DNA of 64,000 nucleotides. Source: Kocuria salsicia. Its GTDB lineage: Bacteria; Actinomycetota; Actinomycetes; Actinomycetales; Micrococcaceae. Made by a program: the position numbers and the translations under genes. Below the pieces are notes generated by a model. The model was not told the DNA's origin. It saw only the letters and a program-made list of their open reading frames with translations, and ran no database searches. Below, piece after piece: positions 47,543 through 55,930 of this stretch (position 1 is the first letter of the stretch; the number at the start of each line of letters is the position of its first letter). Location: NCBI RefSeq assembly GCF_007681555.1, contig NZ_VELE01000001.1, forward strand, positions 682,001 to 746,000, written 5' to 3'.

Positions 47543-48202
47543 TCACCGCCCAGGGGTGAGCGTCACGTCCAGCTGCTCGACGAGCTCGTCGTAGCCCACG
47601 CCGAACGTCTCGCGCACCACGATCCGGCCGCCCTCGACCACGAAGACCCCGAGGTCCGTGTAGACGCGGGACACGCAACCCACCCCCGTGAGCGGCATGG
47701 TGCACCGCTCCACGAGCTTGGACTGTCCGTTCTTGGACTTCAGGGTCATCATCACGAACGTCTGCTTGGCGCCGGTGGCGAGGTCCATGGCCCCTCCCAC
47801 GGCGGGGATCGCATCCGGCTTGCCCGTGTGCCAGTTGGCCAGGTTGCCGTGGCGGTCCACCTGGAACGCGCCCAGCACGCAGCAGTCCAGGTGCCCGCCG
47901 CGCATCATGGCGAAGGAGTCCGCGTGGTGGAAGTACGAGCAGCCCTCGGTCTCCACCACGGGGATCTTGCCGGCGTTGATGAGGTCCGGGTCCACCTCGT
48001 CCCCGTGGGCCTCGCCGCCCATCCCGAGCATGCCGTTCTCGGTGTGCAGGGTGACGTCGTCCTCCGGGCCCAGGTAGTTGGACACCAGCGTGGGCTGACC
48101 GATCCCCAGGTTGACGTAGGCACCGGCGGGGATGTCCCGCGCGACGACCTCCGCGAGCTCCTCGGGGGACAACGGGTGGTCGCTGCTCTGCGGGACGCTC
48201 AT
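47543..48202 (-). CDS. pcaJ: 3-oxoadipate CoA-transferase, beta subunit
   Basis: With PcaI, transfers CoA from succinyl-CoA to beta-ketoadipate. The 219-residue subunit has YVNLGIGQPTLVSNYLGPED, and ENGMLGMGG in which Glu55 is the likely thioester-forming residue of CoA transferases. ATG 48202 overlaps the pcaI stop as ATGA. The nearly identical 3-oxoacid (acetoacetate) transferases are the alternative; the pca context decides. Confidence 0.9.
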   Translation of the reverse strand: MSVPQSSDHPLSPEELAEVVARDIPAGAYVNLGIGQPTLVSNYLGPEDDVTLHTENGMLGMGGEAHGDEVDPDLINAGKIPVVETEGCSYFHHADSFAMMRGGHLDCCVLGAFQVDRHGNLANWHTGKPDAIPAVGGAMDLATGAKQTFVMMTLKSKNGQSKLVERCTMPLTGVGCVSRVYTDLGVFVVEGGRIVVRETFGVGYDELVEQLDVTLTPGR

Positions 48203-48897
48203 GCCGCACCTTCCTCTCGAGAATCCTGCTGCCGGGGGTGGTCCACGCGGACCACCGTGTCCACGTAGATCCCGGGCGTCACGACGGCCTCCGGGTCGAG
48301 CGCGCCGCGCTCCACGACCTCGTCCACCTGCACGATCGAGTGCGTGGCCGCCGCTGCCATGACGGGGCCGAAGTTGCGCGCGGTCTTGCGGTAGACCAGG
48401 TTGCCGACCCGGTCCGCTCGCAGCGCCTTGGTCAGGGAGAAGTCCGCGTGGATCGAGTACTCGAGCACCTGGTGACGGCCGTCCAGCTTCCGCACCTCCT
48501 TGCCCTCCGCCAGGGGCGTGCCGTAGCCGGTGGGTGTGAAGAACGCCCCGATCCCCGCCCCCGCCGCCCGGATGCGCTCGGCGAGGTTGCCCTGCGGGAC
48601 GACCTCCAGCTCGATCTGTCCGGCCCGATACTTCTCGTCGAAGTGCCACGAGTCCGACTGGCGGGGGAAGGAGCAGATGATCTTGCGCACCCGCCCGAGC
48701 TGGATCAGGGTGGCCAGCCCCACGTCCCCGTTTCCGGCGTTGTTGCTGACCACGGTCAGGTCCGTTGCCCCGTTGTCGATCAGTGCGTCGATGAGCTCCA
48801 CGGGCTGTCCTGCGACACCGAAGCCGCCGATCATCACGCACGCGCCGTCGTGGACGGGTGCCACGGCCGCCGCGGCGGTCTCTGCAATGGTGAGCAC
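48199..48897 (-). CDS. pcaI: 3-oxoadipate CoA-transferase, alpha subunit
   Basis: Alpha subunit of the beta-ketoadipate CoA transferase. The 232-residue protein has MIGGFGVAGQPVELIDALID (CoA-binding glycine motif), LTVVSNNAGNGDVGLATLIQ and SFFTPTGYGTPLAEG-like sequence (AFFTPTGYGTPLAEGKEVRK). GTG start, 33 bases after pcaF. Stop overlaps pcaJ. Confidence 0.9.
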   Translation of the reverse strand: MLTIAETAAAAVAPVHDGACVMIGGFGVAGQPVELIDALIDNGATDLTVVSNNAGNGDVGLATLIQLGRVRKIICSFPRQSDSWHFDEKYRAGQIELEVVPQGNLAERIRAAGAGIGAFFTPTGYGTPLAEGKEVRKLDGRHQVLEYSIHADFSLTKALRADRVGNLVYRKTARNFGPVMAAAATHSIVQVDEVVERGALDPEAVVTPGIYVDTVVRVDHPRQQDSREEGAA

Positions 48898-48930
48898 GGT
48901 CTCTGTCCCTCCGTCTGTCGAACCGGGGCC

Positions 48931-50142
48931 TCAGCCCCGGGCGTCCTGATTCTCGAGCACCACCGCGAGGCCCTGCCCCACGCCGATGCACAGGCTTGCG
49001 ACTCCCCAGCGCCGCCCGGACTCCTGCAGCCGTCGCGCGAGGGTGCCGAGCACGCGGGTGCCGGAGGCGCCCAGCGGGTGGCCCAGCGCGATCGCACCGC
49101 CCCACGCGTTGACGATCTCCTGGTCCACACCCCACTGCCGCAGACAGGCGAGCGACTGCGCGGCGAACGCCTCGTTGAGCTCGACCGCGGCAACGTCGTC
49201 CCAGGTGATCCCGGCTCGCCGCAGGGCAGTCTCCGCGGCGCGCACCGGCGCCTCCCCGAAGAACTGGGGCTCGTTGGCCGCGGCGCCGCGGCCCGCGATC
49301 CGGGCGAGGGGCTGGCGGCCGAGCAGCTCGGCGCCGCGCTCGCTGCCGAGCCATACCGCGGACGCACCGTCGTTCATGGGCGAGGAGTTGCCCGCCGTGA
49401 CGGTGGCGTTCTCGCCGGTGCGGAACACCGTGCGCAGCTGCCCCAGGGTCTCCGGCGTGGAGTCGGGGCGGATGGTCTCGTCCCGCGTGAGCTCCACGCC
49501 CTTCCTGCCGGTGGGTGCCACGCGGACCGTGAGGTCGTCGTATCTTCCCTCGTCCCAGGCCTTCGCGGCCAGCCTGTGGGAGCGCGCGGCGAACTCATCC
49601 TGCTCCTCGCGGGTGATGCCGTGCTTCTCGCGCAGCTGCTCCGTGGCCTCACCGAGTGAGACGGTCCACTCGTCCGGCATCTCGGGGTTCACGAGTCGCC
49701 AGCCCAGCGTCGTGTTGGCAAGCTCCAGGTTCTGCATCGGGAACGGGCGGTCCGTCTTGGGCAGCACCCACGGGGCACGGGACATCGACTCGACGCCGCC
49801 CACGAGCAGCACGTCCCCCTCCCCCACCTCGATCTGGCGGGAGGCGATCATGGCGGCGTCCAGGGACGAGCCACACAGCCTGTTGACCGTGGAGCCGGGG
49901 AGACTCACGGGCAGACCCGCGAGCAGGGTGGCCATGCGGGCCACGTTGCGGTTCTCCTCCCCCGCGCCGTTCGCGTTGCCCAGGTAGACCTCGTCGATCG
50001 CCGCCGGGTCCAGGGCGGGAGCGCGTTCCACGAGGGTGCGCACCACGAGCGCCGCAAGATCGTCCGGGCGGTGCCCCGACAGCGCGCCGCCGAGCTTGCC
50101 GAACGGGGTCCGGACGGCGTCGTACACGTAGGCCTGGTTCAT
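48931..50142 (-). CDS. pcaF: Beta-ketoadipyl-CoA thiolase
   Basis: Cleaves beta-ketoadipyl-CoA to succinyl-CoA and acetyl-CoA, the final pathway step. The 403-residue thiolase has VNRLCGSSLDAAMIASRQIE with nucleophile Cys90, VTAGNSSPMNDGASAVWLGS, NAWGGAIALGHPLGASGTRV with the catalytic His, and SLCIGVGQGLAVVLEN with the second Cys. ATG 50142 has GAGGA six bases upstream. First gene of the pcaFIJ-R unit, below a promoter/operator at 50232-50282. Other acetyl-CoA acyltransferases are similar; context supports PcaF. Confidence 0.9.
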   Translation of the reverse strand: MNQAYVYDAVRTPFGKLGGALSGHRPDDLAALVVRTLVERAPALDPAAIDEVYLGNANGAGEENRNVARMATLLAGLPVSLPGSTVNRLCGSSLDAAMIASRQIEVGEGDVLLVGGVESMSRAPWVLPKTDRPFPMQNLELANTTLGWRLVNPEMPDEWTVSLGEATEQLREKHGITREEQDEFAARSHRLAAKAWDEGRYDDLTVRVAPTGRKGVELTRDETIRPDSTPETLGQLRTVFRTGENATVTAGNSSPMNDGASAVWLGSERGAELLGRQPLARIAGRGAAANEPQFFGEAPVRAAETALRRAGITWDDVAAVELNEAFAAQSLACLRQWGVDQEIVNAWGGAIALGHPLGASGTRVLGTLARRLQESGRRWGVASLCIGVGQGLAVVLENQDARG

Positions 50143-50231
50143 GGGAATCCTCACCGTGGGAGTTCGACCGGTCGGGGCCGGCGGGGTGTGGGTGCGCGGT
50201 GCCTGGTACAGCACACCCGGCTGCTTTCACC

Positions 50232-50260
50232 AGGCTATGCCGGGGTGTTCGCCATGTGAA
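50232..50260 (-). promoter_or_regulatory. Candidate pcaF promoter
   Basis: Minus-strand TTCACA (50255-50260; five of six to TTGACA), 17 bases, TAGCCT (50232-50237). The -35 lies inside the 38-bp inverted repeat, so a bound regulator would contact RNA polymerase. Confidence 0.55.
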
Positions 50261-50282
50261 CACTTGTTCACATGGCGAACAC
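50245..50282 (-). promoter_or_regulatory. 38-bp perfect inverted repeat, likely IclR-type operator
   Basis: GTGTTCGCCATGTGAACA (50245-50262), two bases, then its exact complement (50265-50282). Each half contains GTTC-N7-GAAC, the layout I know for binding sites of the PobR/PcaU group of IclR regulators. It lies between pcaC and pcaF. No T-tract follows, so an operator is more likely than a terminator. Confidence 0.6.
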
Positions 50283-50285
50283 GTC

Positions 50286-50684
50286 TCAGTCCCGCACCTC
50301 GGACAGTGCCTTCTGGGCGTGCTTGAACGCGTTGTTGGCCGAGGGGACGGAGAGGTAGATCGCGGACTGCATGACGACCTCCTTGATCTCCACCGTGCTC
50401 AGCCCGTTGCGAAGGGCCGCCTTGACGTGCATCTCGAACTCCTCCCAATGCGCCCCGGCGATCAGCGCCGTGAGCACGCACGCGCTGCGCATCCGCCGGT
50501 CGAGCCCCGGGCGGGTCCAGATCTCGCCCCACGCGTAGCGCGAGATGAAGTCCTGGAAATCCTCCGTGAACTCCGTCTTGCCTGCCTCCGCACGGTCCAC
50601 GTGCTCGTCCGTGAGGACCTCGCGGCGCACGGTCATGCCCTCGTCGTGGGCCTGCGCCTCGGTGCGTTCGGGGTGTCGGTTCAT
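50286..50684 (-). CDS. pcaC: 4-carboxymuconolactone decarboxylase
   Basis: Decarboxylates gamma-carboxymuconolactone to beta-ketoadipate enol-lactone. The 132-residue AhpD-like protein has FQDFISRYAWGEIWTRPGLD, LTALIAGAHWEEFEMHVKAA and STVEIKEVVMQSAIYLSVPS, with the active-site Glu/His region. ATG 50684 with GAGGA upstream; the frame extends further but through a tandem repeat. It is a stand-alone gene, not the PcaL fusion with PcaD known from Rhodococcus and Streptomyces. Confidence 0.93.
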   Translation of the reverse strand: MNRHPERTEAQAHDEGMTVRREVLTDEHVDRAEAGKTEFTEDFQDFISRYAWGEIWTRPGLDRRMRSACVLTALIAGAHWEEFEMHVKAALRNGLSTVEIKEVVMQSAIYLSVPSANNAFKHAQKALSEVRD

Positions 50685-50764
50685 GCTGTCCTCTGCTCTG
50701 CTGTCGATGGACGGGCGGCGAGTCGGTGCGCGGGGGTACGGCGCACCGGCGCCTGCCGGGTCGG

Positions 50765-50832
50765 AGTGCGGGGTCATAGTGCGGCTTCGTAGTGCCGCGC
50801 GTCATTGCGCGGGCGGGAGAGTGCGGCGCGTC
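50765..50832 (-). repeat. Degenerate 13-bp tandem repeat before pcaC
   Basis: On the plus strand AGTGCGG-type units start at 50765, 50778 and 50791, exactly 13 bases apart, followed by a weaker fourth unit at 50804 and another AGTGCGGCGCGTC at 50820 reaching the pcaD stop. It fills much of the pcaD-pcaC gap. Function unknown. Confidence 0.45.
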
Positions 50833-51619
50833 AGCGCGCGGCGGCGATCAGATCCGTGAGGAGCCGCTCGAGCAGCTCCGGCGCTGCGAGGGGCACGAGG
50901 TGGGCGGCGCCGTCGACGATCTCGCAGCGAGCCCGCAGCGCCTGCGCGAGTGGCCGGGCGACGTCGGGCCCCACCATGGCGTCCTCGGTACCGGTGACGA
51001 CGGCGCACGGCACGGCGGCGGGGGCCGTCACCCCGCGCAGGTCGTAGTCCGCGAGCGCTCGGCACGCGGCGGCGTAGCTGACGCGGTCGGCGCCCTGGAG
51101 GTCGTGCAGCAGGGGCGTGCAGAGCTCGGAGTGCCGCGCCAGGAAGTCAGCCTCGAACCAGGCCTTCGCGCACGTGACCACCTGGGTGGGAGTCCCGGCA
51201 CTCGCCACGAGTTCGGCGCGCTCGCGCCAGGAGGCCGGGTCCGGGAAGTAGTTGGCCGTGGCGACGAGCGTGGCGGACGCCAAGTGGGAGGAGCCCGCGG
51301 CAAGCTGCTGCTGCACCACGGCCCCGCCGATCGATGTCCCCATCGCGTGCCACGCTCCCGGCCCCACGCGCTGCGTGACCGCGCGAGCCACGCCCTCGGC
51401 GAGGTCGGCAACCGTGAACTCCTGCGCCGGTGCGCTCACGCCGTGGCCGGGAAGGTCCCAGCCGACCACATGGAAGCGGCCCGAGAGCAGGGGGACGAGC
51501 GGGGCGTACAGGTTCGTCACGGAGGTTCCCAGCGCGGGCCCAAGCACCACGAGCGGTGCGTCTGTGGGGAGGTCTTGCAGGCGCGTGAACTCCACGAGCC
51601 CCAATTCGGGAACGGTCAT
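50831..51619 (-). CDS. pcaD: 3-oxoadipate enol-lactonase
   Basis: Hydrolyses beta-ketoadipate enol-lactone to beta-ketoadipate. The 262-residue alpha/beta hydrolase has VVGWDLPGHGVSAPA, the nucleophile elbow HAMGTSIGGAV with Ser96, DLQGADRVSYAAACRALADY and a C-terminal GAAHLVPLAAPE with the catalytic His. ATG 51619 overlaps the pcaB stop as ATGA. Confidence 0.92.
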   Translation of the reverse strand: MTVPELGLVEFTRLQDLPTDAPLVVLGPALGTSVTNLYAPLVPLLSGRFHVVGWDLPGHGVSAPAQEFTVADLAEGVARAVTQRVGPGAWHAMGTSIGGAVVQQQLAAGSSHLASATLVATANYFPDPASWRERAELVASAGTPTQVVTCAKAWFEADFLARHSELCTPLLHDLQGADRVSYAAACRALADYDLRGVTAPAAVPCAVVTGTEDAMVGPDVARPLAQALRARCEIVDGAAHLVPLAAPELLERLLTDLIAAAR

Positions 51620-53055
51620 CGTCTCTTCCTCTCGTCGTGCCGGGCGGCTGCACGCTCGCACAGTTGCGGAGCCACCCCCAGGTATCCTCGCGGGTCCAGC
51701 AGACTGCGGATCCAACCGGTCAGTTCGGAGGCGGCCACCCCCTCGGGCAGCTCAACGTCCTCCCCCGCCCGCACCTCCGCCGCGAGCGCGGCGGCGAGCA
51801 CCTCCGGGTCCTGTGGCTCGGCGCGCACGGCGGCCTGGATGCGCTGCTTGGCGCTGCGCCCGTCCCGCTCCCCCAGCACGGGGGCCAGCGCGGTGTTCAG
51901 CCGTTCGGCCATCACGCCCGTTCCAGCGTCCGCCAGGTTGCGGGCCATGCGCTCCTCGCGGACGGTGAGCCCCGCGGCCAGCTCCGCCGCGTGCGACGAC
52001 GCCGCGGCCGTCAGCACCGCGAGCTCGCGCAGCGCCGGCCACTCGGCGTGCCAGCCGCCGTCCGGCCGCTCGTCGTCCGCGGCACTCGCTCCCGCCGCCA
52101 CCTGGGCCAGCAGTGCCGTCGCTGCGATGCCCGTGCGCTTGAGGAGCACACTCAGCACGGGGTTCTGCTTCTGCGGCATGGCCGAGGACACGCCCCGGCC
52201 CTCTGCGGCGGGCTCTCTCACTTCACCGACCTCTGGGCGGGACATCGTCAAGACGTCGTTCGCCATCCTGGCCAGCGCGGCGGTGGTCTCCGCGAGACTC
52301 CCCGCGACCCGCAGCACCGGCACGCGGTTGGTGTGCCACACACCGTCGGGCAGCCGGAGTCCAAGCTCCTCGGCCCAGTACCCGAGGAGCTCCTTCACCC
52401 GCTGCCACGTGCGCTCCTCGGTGTCCCCGGGGTGGGCGCAGCGGGCCACGGTGGCCGCGAGCGACCCGGCCGCCCCGCCGAAGGAGACGGGCAGGTGGGC
52501 GCGCGCGGCGACGTCGTCCGCGGCGTCGTCCACACCCGCGAGCCACGACGCGGCCTTGAGTCCGAAGGAGACCGGCAGGGCGTGCTGGGTCAGGGTGCGC
52601 CCGACCATGACCGTGCCCCCATGGCGCACCACGAGGCGCACGAGGGCGTCCCCTGTGCGGTCAAGCCCCTCCAGGAGCATCCTGCGCACGTCCTCGACCA
52701 CGAGCGCCAGGGCCGTGTCCATCACGTCCTGGCTCGTCAGACCGGCGTGCACCGCGCCCAGGGGGCGGCCGTGCTCCTCCTCGACCGCACGGCGGTAGGC
52801 CGCCAGCAGTGGGATCACTGGGTTGCCACCACCCTCGGAGGCCACAGCCAGGTCTGTGAGCGCGGCCTCGTCGAGCGGCACCCGGTCCACCGCGGCGTGA
52901 GCGGCCTCGGCTGCAACGGCGGGGACGAGGCCCACCCTGGACTGCGCCGTGACCCACGCGTCCTCCACCCGGAGGATCGCGCGGGCCACGGCACGGTCGT
53001 CCGCCAGGGCCGCGGCCCGGTGCGCTCCCGGCAGCAGCAGACCCGCCTCGATCAC
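51616..53055 (-). CDS. pcaB: 3-carboxy-cis,cis-muconate cycloisomerase
   Basis: Lactonises beta-carboxy-cis,cis-muconate to gamma-carboxymuconolactone. The 479-residue member of the fumarase/aspartase superfamily has VHAGLTSQDVMDTALALVVE and the signature SSAMPQKQNP at 290-299, whose mobile loop carries the catalytic Ser. GTG start overlaps the pcaG stop (GTGA); stop overlaps pcaD. The N-terminal half is Ala-rich. Confidence 0.93.
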   Translation of the reverse strand: MIEAGLLLPGAHRAAALADDRAVARAILRVEDAWVTAQSRVGLVPAVAAEAAHAAVDRVPLDEAALTDLAVASEGGGNPVIPLLAAYRRAVEEEHGRPLGAVHAGLTSQDVMDTALALVVEDVRRMLLEGLDRTGDALVRLVVRHGGTVMVGRTLTQHALPVSFGLKAASWLAGVDDAADDVAARAHLPVSFGGAAGSLAATVARCAHPGDTEERTWQRVKELLGYWAEELGLRLPDGVWHTNRVPVLRVAGSLAETTAALARMANDVLTMSRPEVGEVREPAAEGRGVSSAMPQKQNPVLSVLLKRTGIAATALLAQVAAGASAADDERPDGGWHAEWPALRELAVLTAAASSHAAELAAGLTVREERMARNLADAGTGVMAERLNTALAPVLGERDGRSAKQRIQAAVRAEPQDPEVLAAALAAEVRAGEDVELPEGVAASELTGWIRSLLDPRGYLGVAPQLCERAAARHDERKRR

Positions 53056-53627
53056 TCCAGCCCCCGGTAGGACAGGAACACGGTCTCGTGCTCGCCCTGC
53101 AGGTGCACGTCGAAGCGCAGCGAGCCGTCTTCGAGCCGCTGGGCGATCAGCGTGGAGCGCTCCTCCTCGGACAGGGAGCTCAGCAGGGGGTCGTTCCCGA
53201 GCGCCTCGGTGTCCTCGGGGAGGTAGATCCGCGTGAACAGCCGGTTGAGCAGGCCCCGCCCGAACACCGTCATGAGGATGAACGGCGCCTTGCCGGCCTC
53301 GGTGGGTCCGGGATTCACCGTTGTGAAGTCGTAGTGGCCCGCGTTGTCCACGGCCACCCGGCCGAAACCGGTGAACGTGTAGCCGTCCCGTTTGAGGGAC
53401 CCGGGCTCCTTCGAGACCCTGCCGTTCTCGTCCGCCTGCCAGATCTCGAGCATCGCGTCCGGGATCGTGGCGCCGTGGCCGTCGTACACGGTGCCCTGTA
53501 GGCGCACGGCGTTCGGGTGCGACAGCGGCACCAGGAACTCCCCGCCCTCGTAGGGCAGCGCGTAGCCGTAGAAGGGACCGATGGTCTGGCCGGGTGTGGG
53601 CACCAGGCGCTCGGTGTTCTCAGTCAT
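53052..53627 (-). CDS. pcaG: Protocatechuate 3,4-dioxygenase, alpha subunit
   Basis: Alpha subunit of the intradiol ring-cleaving dioxygenase. The 191-residue protein has PTPGQTIGPFYGYALPYEGG, GATIPDAMLEIWQADENGRV and FTTVNPGPTEAGKAPFILMT, with no complete iron site, as expected for alpha. It overlaps the pcaH 3' end by eight bases. Confidence 0.95.
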   Translation of the reverse strand: MTENTERLVPTPGQTIGPFYGYALPYEGGEFLVPLSHPNAVRLQGTVYDGHGATIPDAMLEIWQADENGRVSKEPGSLKRDGYTFTGFGRVAVDNAGHYDFTTVNPGPTEAGKAPFILMTVFGRGLLNRLFTRIYLPEDTEALGNDPLLSSLSEEERSTLIAQRLEDGSLRFDVHLQGEHETVFLSYRGLE

Positions 53628-54432
53628 TGCTGTCGTCCTCCGTCCAGGTGCGGTTCGAACCGCTCAGGACGATGTCCCAGCGGTAGCCGAGCAGCCACTC
53701 GTGCTCGGAGAGGTCGTGGTCGTAGGTGGCCACGAGCCGGTCGCGGGCCTTCGGATCCACGATGGACTGGTAGATGGGGTCCAGGGCGAAGAGCGGATCC
53801 CCAGGGAAGTACATCTGGGTGATCATCCGCTGCGTGAAGTCCGTGCCGAACAGGGAGAAGTGCACGTGCGCCGGGCGCCACGCGTTGAGGTGGTTCTTCC
53901 ACGGGTACGGCCCGGGCTTGATCGTCACGAACGAGTACGAGCCGTCGTCGCCCGTGAGGCAGCGGCCCACGCCCGTGAAGTTCGGGTCGATGGGCGCCGG
54001 GTGCTGGTCCCGCTTGTGGATGTAGCGCCCCGCCGCGTTGGCCTGCCAGATCTCCACGAGCTGGTTGCGCACCGGGCGGCCGCTGCCGTCCACGATGCGC
54101 CCCGAGATTCGGATCCGCTCGCCGATGGGCTCCCCGCCGTCCTGGATGGTCAGGTCCGACTCCAGGGAGTGGACGTCCCGCTGGCCGAAGGCCGGGGCGT
54201 GGAGCTCGATGGTCTCCGGGTCCGTGTGGCGCGGGTCCTTGGTGGGGTGGCGCAGGATCGAGCTGCGGTACGGTGCGTAGTCCAGGCGGGGCTGGTTCTC
54301 GACCGTCCCGGAGGCCTCGTGCTGCGTGCTGATCCGCGCCATCTCGTCGATGAGCTGCGCCTGGGTGTCCTTGGCGTCGTCGGCGCCTTTGGCGTACAGG
54401 GGCTCGAACGTGTCGTCGTTCTCGACGGTCAT
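53620..54432 (-). CDS. pcaH: Protocatechuate 3,4-dioxygenase, beta subunit
   Basis: Catalytic beta subunit; cleaves protocatechuate with O2 using non-haem Fe(III) to beta-carboxymuconate. The intradiol signature is IVDGSGRPVRNQLVEIWQAN. Counting from ATG 54432, the iron ligands are Tyr137 (NAAGRYIHKRD), Tyr176 (GPYPWKNH), His189 and His191 (RPAHVHF); their spacings of 39, 13 and 2 equal those of the Pseudomonas enzyme. An ATG two codons upstream is closer to the GAGGAG ribosome site, so I prefer 54432. The family is 270 residues here. Confidence 0.96.
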   Translation of the reverse strand: MTVENDDTFEPLYAKGADDAKDTQAQLIDEMARISTQHEASGTVENQPRLDYAPYRSSILRHPTKDPRHTDPETIELHAPAFGQRDVHSLESDLTIQDGGEPIGERIRISGRIVDGSGRPVRNQLVEIWQANAAGRYIHKRDQHPAPIDPNFTGVGRCLTGDDGSYSFVTIKPGPYPWKNHLNAWRPAHVHFSLFGTDFTQRMITQMYFPGDPLFALDPIYQSIVDPKARDRLVATYDHDLSEHEWLLGYRWDIVLSGSNRTWTEDDSND

Positions 54433-54475
54433 GGTCATCTCCTCGGGTGGGTGGCGGGGTGGGCGTCGTGTGTCG

Positions 54476-55675
54476 TCAGGTCCGGTCCTGCCAGCCCGTG
54501 TAGGACTCCGCGAAGTACGCCGACCCGTGGACCGATCCGGTCAGCGCCTCGAACTCGCCACGACGGCGCTTCGCGGCGAAGGGGTTCTCGTCCGGTGCGG
54601 TGTGCATGAGGTTCGTGACCCAGTAGGAGAAGTTCTGCGCCTTCCAGATCCGCTCCAGCGCCTGGGCCGAGTAGCCGACCAGTCCGGCGTCGTCGCCGGT
54701 CTCGAAGAAGTCAACGACCGCCGGGGCCAGCACGCGGACGTCGCAGAACGCGAGGTTCAGCCCCTTGGCGCCCGTGGGAGGCACGGTGTGCCCGGCGTCC
54801 CCCACCAGGAACATGTTCCCGTACCGCAGGGGCTCGCACACGTAGGAGCGGAACGGCAGGACCGTCTTGTCGAAGATCGGCCCCCGCTTCAGAGTGAGCC
54901 CGTCCGGGCCGTCCACCCGGGCCTGCAGCTCGTCCCAGATCCGCTCGTCGTCCCACTCGGCCGCGTCCGTGTCCGGAGGGCACTGGAAGTACATTCGCTG
55001 CACGGTGTCGCTGCGCTGGGAGATCAGGGCGAAGCCGCGGGGCGATGTGGCGTAGACCAGCTCGGGGGCCGACGGCGGCGCCTCGCACAGAATCCCGAAC
55101 CACGCGAACGGGTACTCGGTGAAGTTGTCCGTGCGCACGTCCTGGGGGATCTGCCGTCTGCACACGCCCCGCGAACCGTCAGCCCCCACGAGCAGCCGGG
55201 CGCGGATCTCGAGGTCCTCGCCGTCCGCGGTGGTGCACCGCACGGTGGGGTGCTCCGTGGTCAGCTCGTCCACCCGGGTGCCCGAGACCTCCCAGTGGAC
55301 GACGCCGCCGTCCCGCTCGCGCGCGGCGGCCAGGTCCGTGAACACCTCGTTCTGCGGGTACAGCCACACGGACTCCCCCACCAGCTCCCGGAAGTCGATG
55401 CGCCGACTCTCGCCGTTGAAGCGCAGCACCGTACCCTCGTGCTCGTGGCCGTGACTGAGCACCCGGCCGGCCACACCGGAGTCCGTGAGCATGGCCACCG
55501 TGCCCGCCTCCAGGATGCCCGCCCGGTGGGTTCGAGCGATCTCCTCGCGGGAGCGCGTCTCTACCACCACGGTGTCGATGCCCGCACGCGACAGCAGGTG
55601 CGAGAGCATCAGGCCGGCAGGGCCCGCCCCCACGATCGCGACGTCAGCCTTGACGACCGTTCGCTCCTCGAGCAT
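54476..55675 (-). CDS. pobA: 4-hydroxybenzoate 3-monooxygenase
   Basis: FAD-dependent hydroxylase converting 4-hydroxybenzoate to protocatechuate. The 399-residue protein has DVAIVGAGPAGLMLSHLLSR (FAD fold), RARLLVGADGSRGVCRRQIP (both FAD and NAD(P)H contacts) and FLVGDAGHTVPPTGAKGLNL. ATG 55675 has AGGAGG five bases upstream. First gene of the pobA-pcaHGBDC run, 43 bases before pcaH, downstream of an IclR gene and a candidate operator/promoter. Confidence 0.96.
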   Translation of the reverse strand: MLEERTVVKADVAIVGAGPAGLMLSHLLSRAGIDTVVVETRSREEIARTHRAGILEAGTVAMLTDSGVAGRVLSHGHEHEGTVLRFNGESRRIDFRELVGESVWLYPQNEVFTDLAAARERDGGVVHWEVSGTRVDELTTEHPTVRCTTADGEDLEIRARLLVGADGSRGVCRRQIPQDVRTDNFTEYPFAWFGILCEAPPSAPELVYATSPRGFALISQRSDTVQRMYFQCPPDTDAAEWDDERIWDELQARVDGPDGLTLKRGPIFDKTVLPFRSYVCEPLRYGNMFLVGDAGHTVPPTGAKGLNLAFCDVRVLAPAVVDFFETGDDAGLVGYSAQALERIWKAQNFSYWVTNLMHTAPDENPFAAKRRRGEFEALTGSVHGSAYFAESYTGWQDRT

Positions 55676-55701
55676 GTGTCCTCCTAGCGCACGTCCGGCT
55701 C

Positions 55702-55707
55702 CCATTA
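55702..55707 (-). promoter_or_regulatory. Candidate pobA -10 element
   Basis: Minus-strand CATAAT near 55702-55707 (five of six to TATAAT), about 27 bases before the pobA start. The -35 region (GTGATG, spacing 18) is poor, as at activator-dependent promoters. Confidence 0.4.
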
Positions 55708-55738
55708 TGGCGGCGGGCCATGGCGCGCATCACATCTG

Positions 55739-55753
55739 TCCCGTTGAACGGGA
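55739..55753 (-). promoter_or_regulatory. Candidate operator upstream of pobA
   Basis: TCCCGTTGAACGGGA, a perfect 7-1-7 palindrome about 35 bases upstream of the -10 element. Position suits binding by the adjacent IclR regulator acting as activator. The surrounding gap (55676-55930) has no gene. Confidence 0.45.
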
Positions 55754-55930
55754 TGTTGTCCCCTGTGCTGCCGAGCCCTTGGCCCGGCGGGTCTTCCGCC
55801 GCCCCGTCTGGCGGACTCGCGCGGCGACCGTGCCCGCTCCGTGCACGAGGCGGCCGCGACGACGACGCCCGCCCCGGTCCGTGGCTGCCGCGGGCACGCC
55901 TGGGGCCCGGAGAACAACCGGATGGTGTTG

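Noticed and set aside
46668-49354. Long minus-strand frames running into pcaR and pcaJ from upstream
   Set aside because: Only the C-terminal parts are real; the upstream parts overlap pcaJ, pcaI or pcaF in another frame, and good ribosome sites mark starts at 47495 and 48202.
50245-50282. Reading the 38-bp repeat as a pcaC terminator
   Set aside because: No T-tract follows and a well-spaced promoter starts inside it; operator is the better explanation, though dual use is not excluded.
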